A stretch of 64,000 nucleotides of DNA from contig NC_057769.1 in assembly GCF_010389155.1 (NCBI RefSeq), forward strand, positions 16,182,735-16,246,734. The letters are read 5' to 3'. Below are positions 21,226-31,706 of the stretch, in pieces. This stretch comes from Erigeron canadensis (lineage: Eukaryota > Streptophyta > Magnoliopsida > Asterales > Asteraceae). Position 1 is the first letter of the stretch; the number at the start of each line of letters is the position of its first letter. The notes below the pieces were generated by a model. It worked only from the letters and a program-made list of their open reading frames with translations, was not told the origin of the DNA and did not search any database. The translations under genes and the position numbers were made by a program.

Positions 21226-22368
21226 TTAAAGGAGATTCACCCGGAGGTAGGTCAATTCTTCTTGGATTGCCTCAACCCATGACGGTTCCTTAAGAGCCAT
21301 TCCAACATTTTTAGGCTCAACCTGAGAGATAAAGCAATAATACAAGTACCAAGTAATTGCCCCAGTATCCTTAACTTCAGCAAACATACAAGACGGTTTC
21401 TTAGATTGATTCCTCGTGCGAACAGAGGCAGAAGCATCACCAATGATTTGCTCGACTGGATGATCCTTGTTGACCCTAGTTTGAGGAACCTGATCGACTG
21501 AAAGATCATCTCCCAAATTTGTCTGCACATGATGCTCTGGAGTTTTATAATCTGGAGTTTGAGGCTCCTCCTGAATTTCACCTTCCGTGTCATCAGTATC
21601 ATAGACAGGAGAATCAGGTAGAGGTACATGCAAAGGATCAGTAGGAACTATAGGATCAGGCTCTAAGGTAGAATCTGCTACTTTTGTCCCACTAGATTCT
21701 CCAGATTCAGAAGTAGGCTCAACTATTGGTGAGGAAACAGAAACCGGTCCACCATCCAGAGGATCATGGAGAGTAACGACATCCTCCACAGTTGGAACAC
21801 CTACAAAAGAAACAGGACCACGAAAAGAAGTGAAGACACCATCATAATCAAAATTATTAGCAGGACCAATGTGTACAGCAGGTTTATGACTGACAATTAC
21901 GACATTTGTACCAAGATCTACTTTGCCAGTCTTCTGATTGTACACACGCCTAATCGGTGTACTTGGGACATAACCCAGAAAGAAACCCTCCTCAGATTTA
22001 GGTTCAAATTTCCTTTGAGGAAGAGTTTTAAGAAAGGTGCAAGGAACACCGAAAGGCTCAACATTCTGCAAATTGGGCTTTTTGTTGTGCAACAGTTCAT
22101 AACTAGTTTTCTTAAACCGTTTAACTGTCAAAACCCGATTCAGAATGTGACAAGCTGTATTCACTGCCTCTCCCCAGAAAGTAATAGGAAGCCCTGAATC
22201 AGCAAGCATCGTCCTGGCTGTCTCAATCAATGTCCTGTTCTTCCTTTCAGCCACGCCATTCTGTTGTGGCTCATATGGTGCACTGTACTGATGTTGAATT
22301 CCTTTGGTCAAGCAAAATACAGTAATAGTATTATTCTTGAACTCAGTACCATTGTCACTCCTAATACT
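21226..22368 (-). pseudogene. TE-A integrase C-terminal half and pol linker
   Basis: It continues the integrase frame after an in-frame TAG at 22369-22371. It contains YSAPYEPQQNGVAERKNRTL with the third catalytic Glu, and PITFWGEAVNTACHILNR. Then come KTSYELLHNKKPN, FLGYVPSTPIRRVYN, a Ser/Thr/Asp-rich linker and SWVEAIQEELTYL, where the frame shifts before RT. Confidence 0.86.
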
Positions 22369-23184
22369 CTAAACTTTGACTCCATGGACATTTTCAACTT
22401 GCTTGATAAAATCCATAAATCGTTCTGCAGTCTTATCCTTGGTCTTCAGAAAGAATACCCATGAGTACCCCGAGTAATCATCAGTGATCACCAAACAGTA
22501 AGACATCCCTCCAATGTTTCTTTTGTTCACAAGACCAAAGAGATCCATATGAAGTATTTCGAATGGTTTGGAAATAGAGTTGAGTACTTTGGATTTATGC
22601 GGATTCTTATGTTGCTTTCCTCTCAAACACGGTACACACTTATCCTCCATCCCAAACTTCTTAACTGGCACACCATCAACTAACCCAAGACTAATAAGTT
22701 CATTCATCTTTCGAAAGTTGATATGTCCCATTCTACGGTGCCATAGGAGAGATTTAGACTCATTTGCCTTGCTCAACAAACAAAGGGGCTCCTTTGGATT
22801 ATCAACACCTAAAAGTAAGCCATAGATGTCTCTCTTCCTAGGAGCTTTGAGCATTATCCATTTTTTTGGAATAACGAACCCCGGCTTCAAGATGTATGCC
22901 TCCTTTTCTGTGAAATGAACATTGTTGCCTTTATTACAGATCTGTGAGACACTCATTAGATTGTGAGTAAGTTGTTCCACATAGTTAACTCTTTCTAGAG
23001 TTAGTTGTCCATTGACGACATCTCCTTGACCGGTGATATTGCCGCCCTTGGATCCAGCAAAACTAACATACGACCCATTTATACCAGTATAATTGGACAA
23101 GAGCTTCTTGTCCCCTATCATGTGCCTGGAGCATCCACTGTCAAGGTACCACAAATGAATTGGTTTCCTAGGAACTCCCTGCAC
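22369..23184 (-). pseudogene. TE-A protease and integrase N-terminal half
   Basis: Protease motif WYLDSGCSRHMIG, then the zinc region LLWHRRMGHINFRKM...CVPCLRGKQHK and the integrase core LHMDLFGLV. It ends at a TAG just before RSDNGTEF, which lies in the same frame downstream. The frame is continuous with gag through an in-frame TAA at the gag end (23200). Apart from the two stops this protease and integrase pair has all expected catalytic residues. Confidence 0.88.
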
Positions 23185-23199
23185 ATAAAATGAGAAAAA

Positions 23200-26100
23200 T
23201 TAGTTTTCATTGGGGACCCAAACCTTCATAGGTTTGGGTCGTCCCTTCTCATCCTTGAGAATCAGTTCAGTCCAATATCCATTGCTAGAAGCCGTGGGTG
23301 TGACTTGATTCTCAACTTGTCTTCTCACTAGAGAAGACTTCTGACCTCTCGTCAAAGAAGGTCTTGGGGAATGAGGGCCAAAAGAAGGTCTAACACTTGA
23401 GTGAATTCGGTCATAAAATGAATTATGACTTGGAGGTGTTTGTGACCGACTCGAACTCCCACTGGGGGTAGTGAATCTTTGTTCCTTAGGGGATGAACCT
23501 TTTGGCGGAGATTCACGTCGATGAGGTATAGTAAACGGTTTTGTAGAGGATTGAACTTTAGTCTCATGAACCTGTTTATCATTACCCAACCCCCTATTTC
23601 CTTCCGAGGTGGAAACCTTTGAAGGAGAACCCGATCTCCGAGGTCGATTAGGACATATACTGTAAAGATGACCTTTTTCATGACAAGCAAAGCAAGAGAG
23701 GACCTTAGTCTTTTTCTTTGTATCTACCTTATTATTGGTACTTACAGATTCACTAGTGTCCACTGACTTACTTGTTTTTCTAGAATCCTCATGGTCTCGT
23801 TTGGTCGGTGATATCCTAGACTTACTTGGGGACTTCTTTCGTGCAAGCATTAAAATATGCTCCAAAACCTTAGTTGCTTCGACATTAACAACTAATTCAT
23901 CTTCAGATTGGCTATCCCTAGACTGCTTAGGTAAAGGAGTTTGACGCAACTGACTTCATCGCTTCATATCCTTAATGTCAACATCCCAGACTTTATCAAT
24001 CCTCTTAGGGTCAATAGATGCTAATGGAAATTCTAACTCAGTGTAGACCCTACTACTCTTTCGAAGTGTAAAGTGAGTAATACTGTCTTTCTGACCATAA
24101 GAAGTGGACGAATCTAGGACGACACCTTTCAATTTCTCTTCCTTGTTAGGTTGAGAAGAAACTCCTTTAGACTCTGTTGTTTCCTTAGTCAAATATGGCT
24201 TAGGAGTTGAGTCTTTTGATTTACCATCATCAACACTAGGTTGAAGTAGGACTTCAAGAATATTGGGTTCAACAGGAGTATAGTTATTGTTGAAAGGAGG
24301 AGGCATGCTATTGTAAAAAACCTTAGCAGTGTCAGAAGTCTTAGATGGAGAATCCTCAAACTTTTTCATATGCATTAAAAGCTCATCATGTCTAGCAGAA
24401 TCAACCTTAGCTTGTAATTCCACTATTTCTATCCTAGCATCAGCAAGTTCTTTCTCAATTGTAGCACACTTTTTAGCTAACAATGCATAAGCTTCACCAC
24501 CTACTCTTTCTACAGCCACAACATGTTTAACTTTGTCTTTCATAGCACTAATGTCAGACTCTAAAGATCTAATCCTATCTTTTAAGAATTTTTCTCTATC
24601 AGTGACAGTTAGATCTTTTTTAATCAACTTATCTCTTTCCTCATGAGCAGCATTGACAACAGATTCTAATTGTTTAAGCTGTTCATTCTTTTATTTAATT
24701 TCATCAAACATTCGATTAACAATTTTGCAAACATGAACAATAGTATGTAGAGAGTAAGATACCTGTTGATCTGCTTCTTTGTAGTCTGCCATGTAAGCGA
24801 CAAAGTCATCCACACTCATGCCTGCTGGAATTTCAGACTCCTTCATCTGCTCTTCAATTGTCTTTTCAACATTTTCTGTAGCAGAATCGTCTTTGTTCTC
24901 AGCAGCTTTCACCTCTCCAAAATCTTTCATATCATCAACCTCAACCTCTTCATCAGACTCAGAATCAGTATCATATACCTGAGCAGAAGATTCCATGTTC
25001 GAGCTTTGAACATTTTCATACAAATGCTCATCATTGTGGTAAACTGTGGTGTCTAAGAAATCCTCAACAGAATCTACTATCTGAGCCATATCATCAACTA
25101 TTTCGGCCAAATAAGCATTATTAGTCTCATCCTGTGGAAGATTCCAAACATAAGAACCATCAGGTTGAGCAGCTACGATAGCCTTATCATTGCCATTTCC
25201 AGTAGTATCATCAGTCAACAAGAGAGCTCTACTTGCATTCGGATTAAAAGGACGATTACCACCTCTATCTGGACGTGTAGGGGTAATATTGACATCTCTC
25301 TTTGGTCGTTGACATTCTTTGGCAAAATGTCCAAAGCCATCGCAGTTGTAACACTTAACCTTTGACTTGTCGAAACCCTGAGTACCCCCAATAAGCTTTC
25401 TACCTGTTCGTTGCATAAACCTTTGCACTCTCCTGGTGATCATTGCCAAATTCCATTTTAGATCCATTTCTTCAACATCATCTGGATCTATTTGGTCATA
25501 ATCTTCATCAATGAGTGCTGGATCTGTGATCCGTCCTACAACAAAAGCTTCATGTGCAGCACACATTGCGGCAAATACATTCATCCTTCCCTCAGCAGAT
25601 TTCATATCCATGGGCATAGACTTGTAACCAGCAGAAGTAGATGAGATGTTACCAAACGTCATATTTCCTGGCTTTGCACTCTCATTAGACTTTCAAGCCT
25701 TGTAACCAGCATCAGAAGCCATGAAACCAGCAGAATCATCTCCATCCATAACACAATTAGAACTCTCTTTCGTGCCAGAAGTACCAACCCCAGAAAAGAA
25801 TGCATTAACATCAGCTGTTGGATTTTTCATAGTGGCATGATAAAGAGATGGATCTTGTGTGAAGTTGTCTTGGAGATCCTTTGCCTTATCCTTCATTTCT
25901 GTGTTTCTTAATGTGGATATAACACCATCTATACGAAGAGATGCATAATCAGCTCTTTCTTGCAATCCATGACGAAACTCTTTATAAGCTTTCAGCAAAC
26001 AATCCAAGAATTTATCCACTATCTCAATAGGAGTGTACTTAAGATCAAAATAGGCTAACTCAGCAAGAAGATGTTGAAATCTCAAGATAAGATCCTCAAC

Positions 26101-26583
26101 TAGTTCGTTCTTGGTAGCATTAAAGCAATCAAATTGTTTCTTAAGCATCTTAATTCTATTTTGCTTCAATAATGGATCACCTTCACAGTGAGCTTCAATA
26201 GCATCAAACAATTGCTTTGAAGTCTTGTACTCCTGTTTAGGAAACAGGTGCACTAATTCTTAAGGAATGCACATCCGAAGAGTAGAAAGAGCCTTAACTT
26301 CAACAGCATACAAAGATTTTTCTTCTCCTTTTAACTCTCCTACCTTGTAATTAGTTGTAACACCGTTTACAGTAAGAGTTGGCCATTCATATCCTTTGGT
26401 GATCATTATCCACATGTTCAAATCTTCTCGTTGAATAAAATCTTCAAATCGGCCTCTCCACACCCAGAAGTTAGCCAATGAAACTAACTTCGGTGGAGAA
26501 TTAGTACGTCCAACGAGATGATCATGATAGACAAGAGAATTCAGGTATTGTGCAACAGCAGTGTTGGTTAACGAGGAAGCCAT
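23200..26583 (-). pseudogene. TE-A gag with two zinc knuckles
   Basis: One reading frame from ATG at 26583 to TAA at 23200, about 1,128 codons, broken by in-frame stops at 26260, 25693, 24691 and 23956. The N-terminal part is copia gag (FWVWRGRFEDFIQREDLNMW, QLFDAIEAHCEGD, RFQHLLAELAYFDL). The first zinc knuckle CYNCDGFGHFAKEC lies near 25314-25355. An acidic region and a long coiled coil (KLIKKDLTVTDREKF; LADARIEIVELQAKV) follow, then a Ser/Pro/Arg-rich basic region. A second zinc knuckle CFACHEKGHLYSIC is at about 23654-23695. The size and the second knuckle are unusual; extended Gag with coiled coils is known in Sireviruses. Confidence 0.85.
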
Positions 26584-26884
26584 TGTTTAAATTCGTTTGC
26601 TGCAACTTAACGAAAATAGAATTAAGTTCATTTGAAGGAAAGAAACGAAGATAGGTCTAAATTCGTAAGGTGAGAATGAACGAAGATAACTTTAAATTCG
26701 TTCGAAGGAACTTAACGAAAATAAAGCTAAATACATTTAAAGAGATTGAAACGAAGATGAGGTTAAGTTCGTTTGCTAAATTCGTTTGAGAAAACGAACT
26801 TAGCGACAGTTAGGGTATCGGGAGGTTGTTTTGAGAGAAAATAATCAAACAAACGATCTCGAACCTTCGATAAGATATCGATTA
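26584..26884 (-). other. TE-A 5' leader
   Basis: Non-coding DNA between LTR and gag, crowded with AACGAAGAT/AAATTCGTT words. The leader of TE-B (39040-39580) has the same composition. Confidence 0.7.
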
Positions 26885-26893
26885 GCTCTGATA
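26885..26893 (-). promoter_or_regulatory. TE-A damaged primer-binding site
   Basis: Plus GCTCTGATA is the first nine bases of the expected GCTCTGATACCA. The remaining bases and about 39 bp of the LTR edge are replaced by AGATATCG, part of a short direct repeat GATAAGATATCG. A small deletion or rearrangement removed the LTR/PBS junction. Confidence 0.65.
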
Positions 26894-26901
26894 AGATATC
26901 G

Positions 26902-27502
26902 TCTATTATTATGTCGTGAGTGCGGAATCCTCACGAGATAACTAGTTTGATTAGTTAACGTGTATATCGCTAATTATCAAGTAAATAATCAGCCGTATGA
27001 TGCTATATTCGTTTCTATAAGCTATAGAACGAACTTAGTGGTCTGGTGTACGTGTATGTCGAATGTAATCATCCATTTTAGGGTATTCATTGGTATATAT
27101 ATGTTTCAGATCGAACTGGGCTTGCTGGGCTTTGTTCTTACGAACTTGGCTGCCCAGCCCATGTAACGAAGTTAATCTTCGTTTGTACCAAACGAAGTTT
27201 ATCTTCGTTTGCCTCTAACGAAGATATTCCTTATCTTCGTTAGATGTAATACTTGGTTATATTCCTAAGTATTTCATCTTAGGGAATCTTAACAGATATT
27301 ATGTTTGTATTTGTATAACACACAACAAACATCATACATAACATATATATAACACCAAAACATGTAATCGATCATTACCAAAACATAAAATCCATAATCT
27401 ATCAATTACATATATATAGATACGACATAAAATAACATAATGTCTTAATGTAAAAGACAGATCAAATCTAAGTTGCTGTTGTCACATCAACGTGCATCAA
27501 CA
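26902..27502 (-). repeat. TE-A 5' LTR (inner edge truncated)
   Basis: From TCTATTATTATG to CATCAACA it matches 12867-13467 with about a dozen substitutions. The first about 39 bp are missing. Confidence 0.9.
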
Positions 27503-28220
27503 TAATGTTTTGAGTTCTTGTGCTTTAATCTACTATTTTGTTGATAATGTATGAATGATTTAGAGGTATCTAAGTTTAGGAGTACATCATTCTAGTTAAT
27601 TGGGTACAATTAATTGGTGTTGACTTGTGGTAACAAGACAATAAACAACAATAGATAATAGAATTCAAAGTGTTAACGGTTTGGTAAAATCGATAGACAA
27701 GGTTGTTTACAATAACATTACTAATTCGTCAATTTAGTAGGTCTTGATAGTGAAGGTAGTCACCGAAACTTAGGGGTCGAAAGATTGGTTAATGGGTCGA
27801 ATAGGGTAATAAGCTAGGTGCGCAACTAGTGAGTTCTTTGTTCTACCTCGTTATAAAATCAACAAGTTGAATTGGTTTTAATATAGATGCAACCTAAATA
27901 ATGTGTGTCATGGAGTCGAAGTGGATGATCTTTTAATTGTATTTGACATACGAAAATTCTCTTTTCGATAAATTCTTCGGAATTTCTAACTCTTTCAATC
28001 AACTAACTTTTTAATATAAAAACCAAGATAACGTGGTGTCTTTCAATCAACTAACTCTTTTTAGCTACTTAAAACTCGCTAGCTCTTTGTAGTCTCTGTG
28101 GAACGAACCTGGACTTACTTTTGTCTATATTGCATACGGACGGGTCCACTGCCCGATTGTGTGTGGTATTTGATTCGGAGTATTTCTAGTATTTCAATTT
28201 AACTCGATTTTCACACATCA
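27503..28220 (+). repeat. E-type LTR, 3' part (tRNA-Asp-primed Ty3 element)
   Basis: This matches the 3' half of the E-type LTR in the right inverted arm (about 57015-57734) and, reversed, 36011-36730. It ends ACACATCA just before a primer-binding site, so it is the 5' LTR end of a plus-strand element. Its left part is cut at the TE-A boundary. Confidence 0.8.
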
Positions 28221-28226
28221 AGTTTT

Positions 28227-28244
28227 TGGCGCCGTTAGCGGGGA
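28227..28244 (+). promoter_or_regulatory. Primer-binding site, tRNA-Asp type
   Basis: TGGCGCCGTTAGCGGGGA six bases after the LTR end. It is one base off the TGGCGCCGTTGCCGGGGA site known from Athila/Tat-type Ty3 elements. Confidence 0.85.
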
Positions 28245-28408
28245 CCAATTTAAGAGCTTTAGTTTAAGATTTCGTAGTTGATCCTTTCTTGTACTCACGT
28301 GCAAGAGAGTTACTTGTTTTCTTAGGTTAATTTTCGACTTTTAGTCTTAATTTTTCTGTTTTGTTTTGTTTGTGTAACCTGGTGCGTTTGACGTTTTTCT
28401 TTGTTTGT
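28245..28408 (+). other. Leader of E-type element, cut by TE-F
   Basis: T-rich untranslated leader. TE-F begins at 28409, so the rest of the E element was displaced or lost. Confidence 0.6.
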
Positions 28409-29527
28409 TGATGCAGAAATGTCTAGACTCGCTGAACTGGCCCTTGTCAGTGAGCAGAGCAAAACAACTGAAGTGACCAAAATTTCCGAGGAAAAAGAAG
28501 ATTCTGAAATGAAGTTAAATTCTGAGCTGTAGTCCACTTCTGAGTTGGTGCAGAATTCTGAGGCCTTGATGCCATCTGAGCAAGTCATGTTAATTCTGCC
28601 AGCGATAGCCCATTTCAGACAAGTGTTCACTGAACAAGCTCAGTCTCCAGTTGTAATACTTCTCTAGTGGCAAGAAGGTCCAAATACCACCCTCAGAAAT
28701 CCATCAGAGGAAGTCTCCACTGAAGTGCTCCAATCCACTAAAGCTCTCAATGACCAGTTCAAGTCTCCAGATGGATATCCAGATATACGTCTCCAGTGGA
28801 AGTCCAGATTTTAGATTTTTCAGTTACCTTAACAAAGTGTTCTGACTGTGCTTGTGGGGTCTAATAAAGGAAGGATGACAGCTGTCCAAAGAAGATGACA
28901 ACAAAGGAATGAGTGCCCATGTTATTTCTAACGGTTTGTGGGCCCTCTTGTAAAAGGAATCATCCTAGAAGCTTTATCTGTCCATTTCCCATTGGCTAAT
29001 AAATTAGTGGTTGTCCTTTGCACATGACAACTTTTAGATTATTTTTATATTTCAATAACTCCTAGGAAATAGTTTATGTGGCTATAAATAGGGGTTGTAT
29101 TCCTCTTTGTAAAGGTAGATTATGTTGAGTTGAATGAAATTAATAGAGCAACCTCTATTTCTTAAAAATCTTCATTTACCTTTATACATCTTTGATCTTG
29201 GTGGTTTGAAGTGATCCCTTTATCTATAATTGTGGTGGTTCGTCCTTTGTCAATTATAGTGGTGAGATCCAAAATCTTCGATTCCTTTATCTGTGTTTGT
29301 GGTGGGTAGACCTTTATCAAACATAGTGGTGGGTTGGAGTGTTTCCTTTATCCTTGGTTCCGGTGGCTTGGCCTTTACGAATCTTGGTGGTGGATTCTTC
29401 TATCTATCATTTTAATTATCGTCTTGTTTTGTTGTTTATTTCATAAAATCCAGAAAATACCAAAAATATCTAATTTCATTTTGTTTAATTTCCGCTATGT
29501 TTGAGTTATTGCGTGTTTTACGCATCA
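28409..29527 (+). repeat. TE-F 5' LTR
   Basis: 1,119 bp from TGATGCAGAAATG to ACGCATCA. TATA box TATAAATA at 29086-29093. Its first about 350 bp still show the pol-tail reading frame, with stops. It matches the 3' LTR and, reversed, the solo LTR 62678-63771. Confidence 0.92.
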
Positions 29528-29531
29528 GATA

Positions 29532-29544
29532 TGGTATCAGAGAC
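29532..29544 (+). promoter_or_regulatory. TE-F primer-binding site
   Basis: TGGTATCAGAGAC four bases after the LTR end: tRNA-Met type. Confidence 0.85.
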
Positions 29545-29645
29545 AGGTTAGAAAAAAGGTTTCTTAATCTTTTTGTCCGTGGGTTTTGTTGTTTGGTTGT
29601 CTATTGTTTAAATCTGTTATTGTTGAGTTTGATTGTTAAGTATTA

Positions 29646-30599
29646 ATGGCTTATAGAAGAAATATGACATTAGAAGAAGCTCATAATGCTAGGAGAGATA
29701 GGCAGATTGAAGATCTACAAGAAACACTTGGTAGGGTTGTTAATTCGTTAGAAGATGGTGGTTTAAGGTTCAATAGGGAACATGTTGTAGGTGAAAGGGA
29801 TGATGAATCTCCAGATCCTAGTGATAGTTGTGATAGTATTCATAGATCCTCTAGTGATTCTGATGATGGGTCTAATCAGTGTAGAAGAAGGCATAGGAGA
29901 CATAAGGATGATACTAAAGATATTAAAATAGATCCACCAGATTTTATTGGTTCTTCAAATCCTGAAGATTATTTTGAATGGGTTCAGGTGATGGATAGAA
30001 TAATGGAGATAAAAGAGTATGATGATAAGAAAAGTTTTAAGGTTGCCATTATTAGGTTGAAAAAGTATGCTTCATCCTGGTATGATCATATGAAAGATGA
30101 AAGAAATTATAAAGGAAAAAGCATAATCAAGACCTGGTCCAAGCTGAAAGAAGTTATGCAGAAGAGATTTGTTCCTCAGTTGTACAAGGAAGATCAGTAT
30201 CTTCTGATGAATAATCTGAAGCAAGGTACAAAAGAGGTTGTGGAATGTATTAGAGAATTCCAGCAATTGAAGACTCGAACTGGTGTGAAAGAAACTGAAG
30301 AGCATACTATCGCCAAATTCATTGGTGGGTTGAATGCTACCATTTCAGAAAAGATAGAGTTGCAGCCCATCTGGACGCACGAAGGAGCTTGCAAATTGGC
30401 TCTCCAGATTGAGAAGCAACTGAAGAAGAAAATCCAGTACAAACCTTTCACTAAGGTTTCGTCCAGTTCCAATCAACCAGTTCTGAAGCCCAGTACAACT
30501 GGTCAACAGTCCTTCAGAGGCAAAGAGAAAGAAACTGGAGGATCAAAAGAGCCAGTTGGAAGAAAATGCTTTAAGTGTCATGGATTTGGTCACTTCTAG
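29646..30599 (+). CDS. TE-F gag
   Basis: Starts at ATG 29646, 100 nt after the PBS. After a charged N-terminus comes the retrotransposon gag domain (DFIGSSNPEDYFEWVQVMD, SSWYDHMKDER, WSKLKEVMQKRFVP, VVECIREFQQLKTR). A Lys/Ser-rich linker and zinc knuckle CFKCHGFGHF follow. The knuckle is cut by TAG at 30597-30599, right before AQC, which is in the same frame. The stop therefore splits the last Cys from the knuckle; relatives have a coding residue there. Confidence 0.9.
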   Translation: MAYRRNMTLEEAHNARRDRQIEDLQETLGRVVNSLEDGGLRFNREHVVGERDDESPDPSDSCDSIHRSSSDSDDGSNQCRRRHRRHKDDTKDIKIDPPDFIGSSNPEDYFEWVQVMDRIMEIKEYDDKKSFKVAIIRLKKYASSWYDHMKDERNYKGKSIIKTWSKLKEVMQKRFVPQLYKEDQYLLMNNLKQGTKEVVECIREFQQLKTRTGVKETEEHTIAKFIGGLNATISEKIELQPIWTHEGACKLALQIEKQLKKKIQYKPFTKVSSSSNQPVLKPSTTGQQSFRGKEKETGGSKEPVGRKCFKCHGFGHF

Positions 30600-31345
30600 G
30601 CACAGTGCCTTAACCAGAGAGCACTCACCGTTAAGGAGATTGAAAGCTTACCAGATGTTGACACTGAAGAAGGTGAACCAGTGTATAATGATGATGAAAA
30701 TGAAGAAACATATGTGGGTGCAGATATTGGAGAAATGTTGGTCGTGAGAAGAGTGATGCATGTGAATGAAGTTATAACTGATGTCGCCCAGAGAGAGAAT
30801 ATTTTCCATTCCAGATGTACTGTTAAAGGCAAGGTGTGTGATCTGATCATCGATGGTGGGAGTTGTGCTAATGCTGCTTCTACTTATATGGTAGAGAAAC
30901 TGGAGTTGCCAACTGTAAAGCATCCTCGTCCATACAAGTTGCAATGGCTAAGTGAAGGATCTGAGGTAAAAGTAAATCGACAAGTTACTATTCCTTTCTC
31001 CATTGGATCTGTTTATGAAGATAAAATTGTCTGTGATGTTTTCCCTATGGATGCTTGTCATATTTTACTAGGTAGACCTTGATTATTTGATAATTATGTA
31101 TTTCATAATGGTCGTGCAAATTCTTATTCATTATTTGTAAGTGGGAAGAAGGTCACTTTGACCTCTCTAAAACTCAATGAGTTATTGAAGATTAATGGGA
31201 ATCAACCCAGCAAGTCTTTATTTATGTCTCAAACTAAAGTTAAAGAAGAGTTAACTAAAGCCTCTCCAGTTATGATGTTACTGGTGCTAGAGCGTACTGG
31301 AGAAAAGGAGCTCACTGGAGTCCCCCAGTCTCCTGAAATCTTTAC
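30600..31345 (+). pseudogene. TE-F protease region
   Basis: Same frame as gag after the stop. The retropepsin motif is DLIIDGGSCANAAS, followed by HPRPYKLQWL and CHILLGRP. A TGA at 31080-31082 replaces the Trp normally following LLGRP. The open frame then runs to about 31360, where it goes out of phase with RT (shift near 31345). Confidence 0.82.
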
Positions 31346-31704
31346 TGAAGGAATTCACTGATGTTTTCCTAGAAGACCTACTTGAAGGTTTGCCACCAGT
31401 AAGAGGTATTGAACACCAGATTGACCTGGTTCCAGGGTCAGTTCTTCCAAACAAAGCTACTTACAGATGTTCACCAACTGAAGCAAAAGAATTGCAAAGA
31501 CAAGTAGATGAGTTGGTTGCCAAAGGTTATGTGAGAGCCAGTATGAGTCCTTGCTCAGTTCCAGCTCTCCTGGTCCCAAAAAACGATGGTTCGATGAGAA
31601 TGTGTGTTGATAGTAGAGCCATAAATAATATAACTATTAAGTATAGATATCCCATTCCCAGATTGGATGATATGCTTGATGAGTCGGCCTTTATGAATGG
31701 TTAG
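31346..31704 (+). pseudogene. TE-F RT N-terminal part
   Basis: Begins around LLKEFTDVFLEDLLEGLPP, the usual Ty3 RT entry. It continues with PNKATYRCSPTEAKELQRQV, MSPCSVPALLVPKNDGSMRM and YPIPRLDDMLDE. Right after this it jumps to a short remnant and a stop. The segment carrying the first catalytic Asp of RT (about 45 residues) is deleted. Confidence 0.85.
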
Positions 31705-31706
31705 TA

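Larger units (their letters stand above)
12828..27502 (-). mobile_element. TE-A: Sirevirus-like Ty1/copia retrotransposon, minus strand, 14.7 kb
   Basis: LTRs at 12828-13467 and about 26902-27502 are roughly 98% alike by eye. Between them, on the minus strand, lie a damaged PBS, gag, protease, integrase, RT and RNase H. A 3.2 kb spacer, a split accessory gene and a polypurine tract follow. RT has YVDDIIFGS. Gag-pol is interrupted mainly by in-frame stops, plus a deletion before RT. The flanks do not show a target duplication (CCACT against TAATG), so one end has rearranged since insertion. Confidence 0.88.

Noticed and set aside
21766..22197. 143-codon plus-strand ORF
   Set aside because: Antisense shadow of the TE-A integrase, whose protein motifs are unmistakable.
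23184..23200. Short spliced intron at the TE-A gag-protease border (CTAAT, T-rich tract, GTGCAG)
   Set aside because: The possible GT donor would leave an intron of only about 45 nt, too short for plants; a simple in-frame TAA is more likely.
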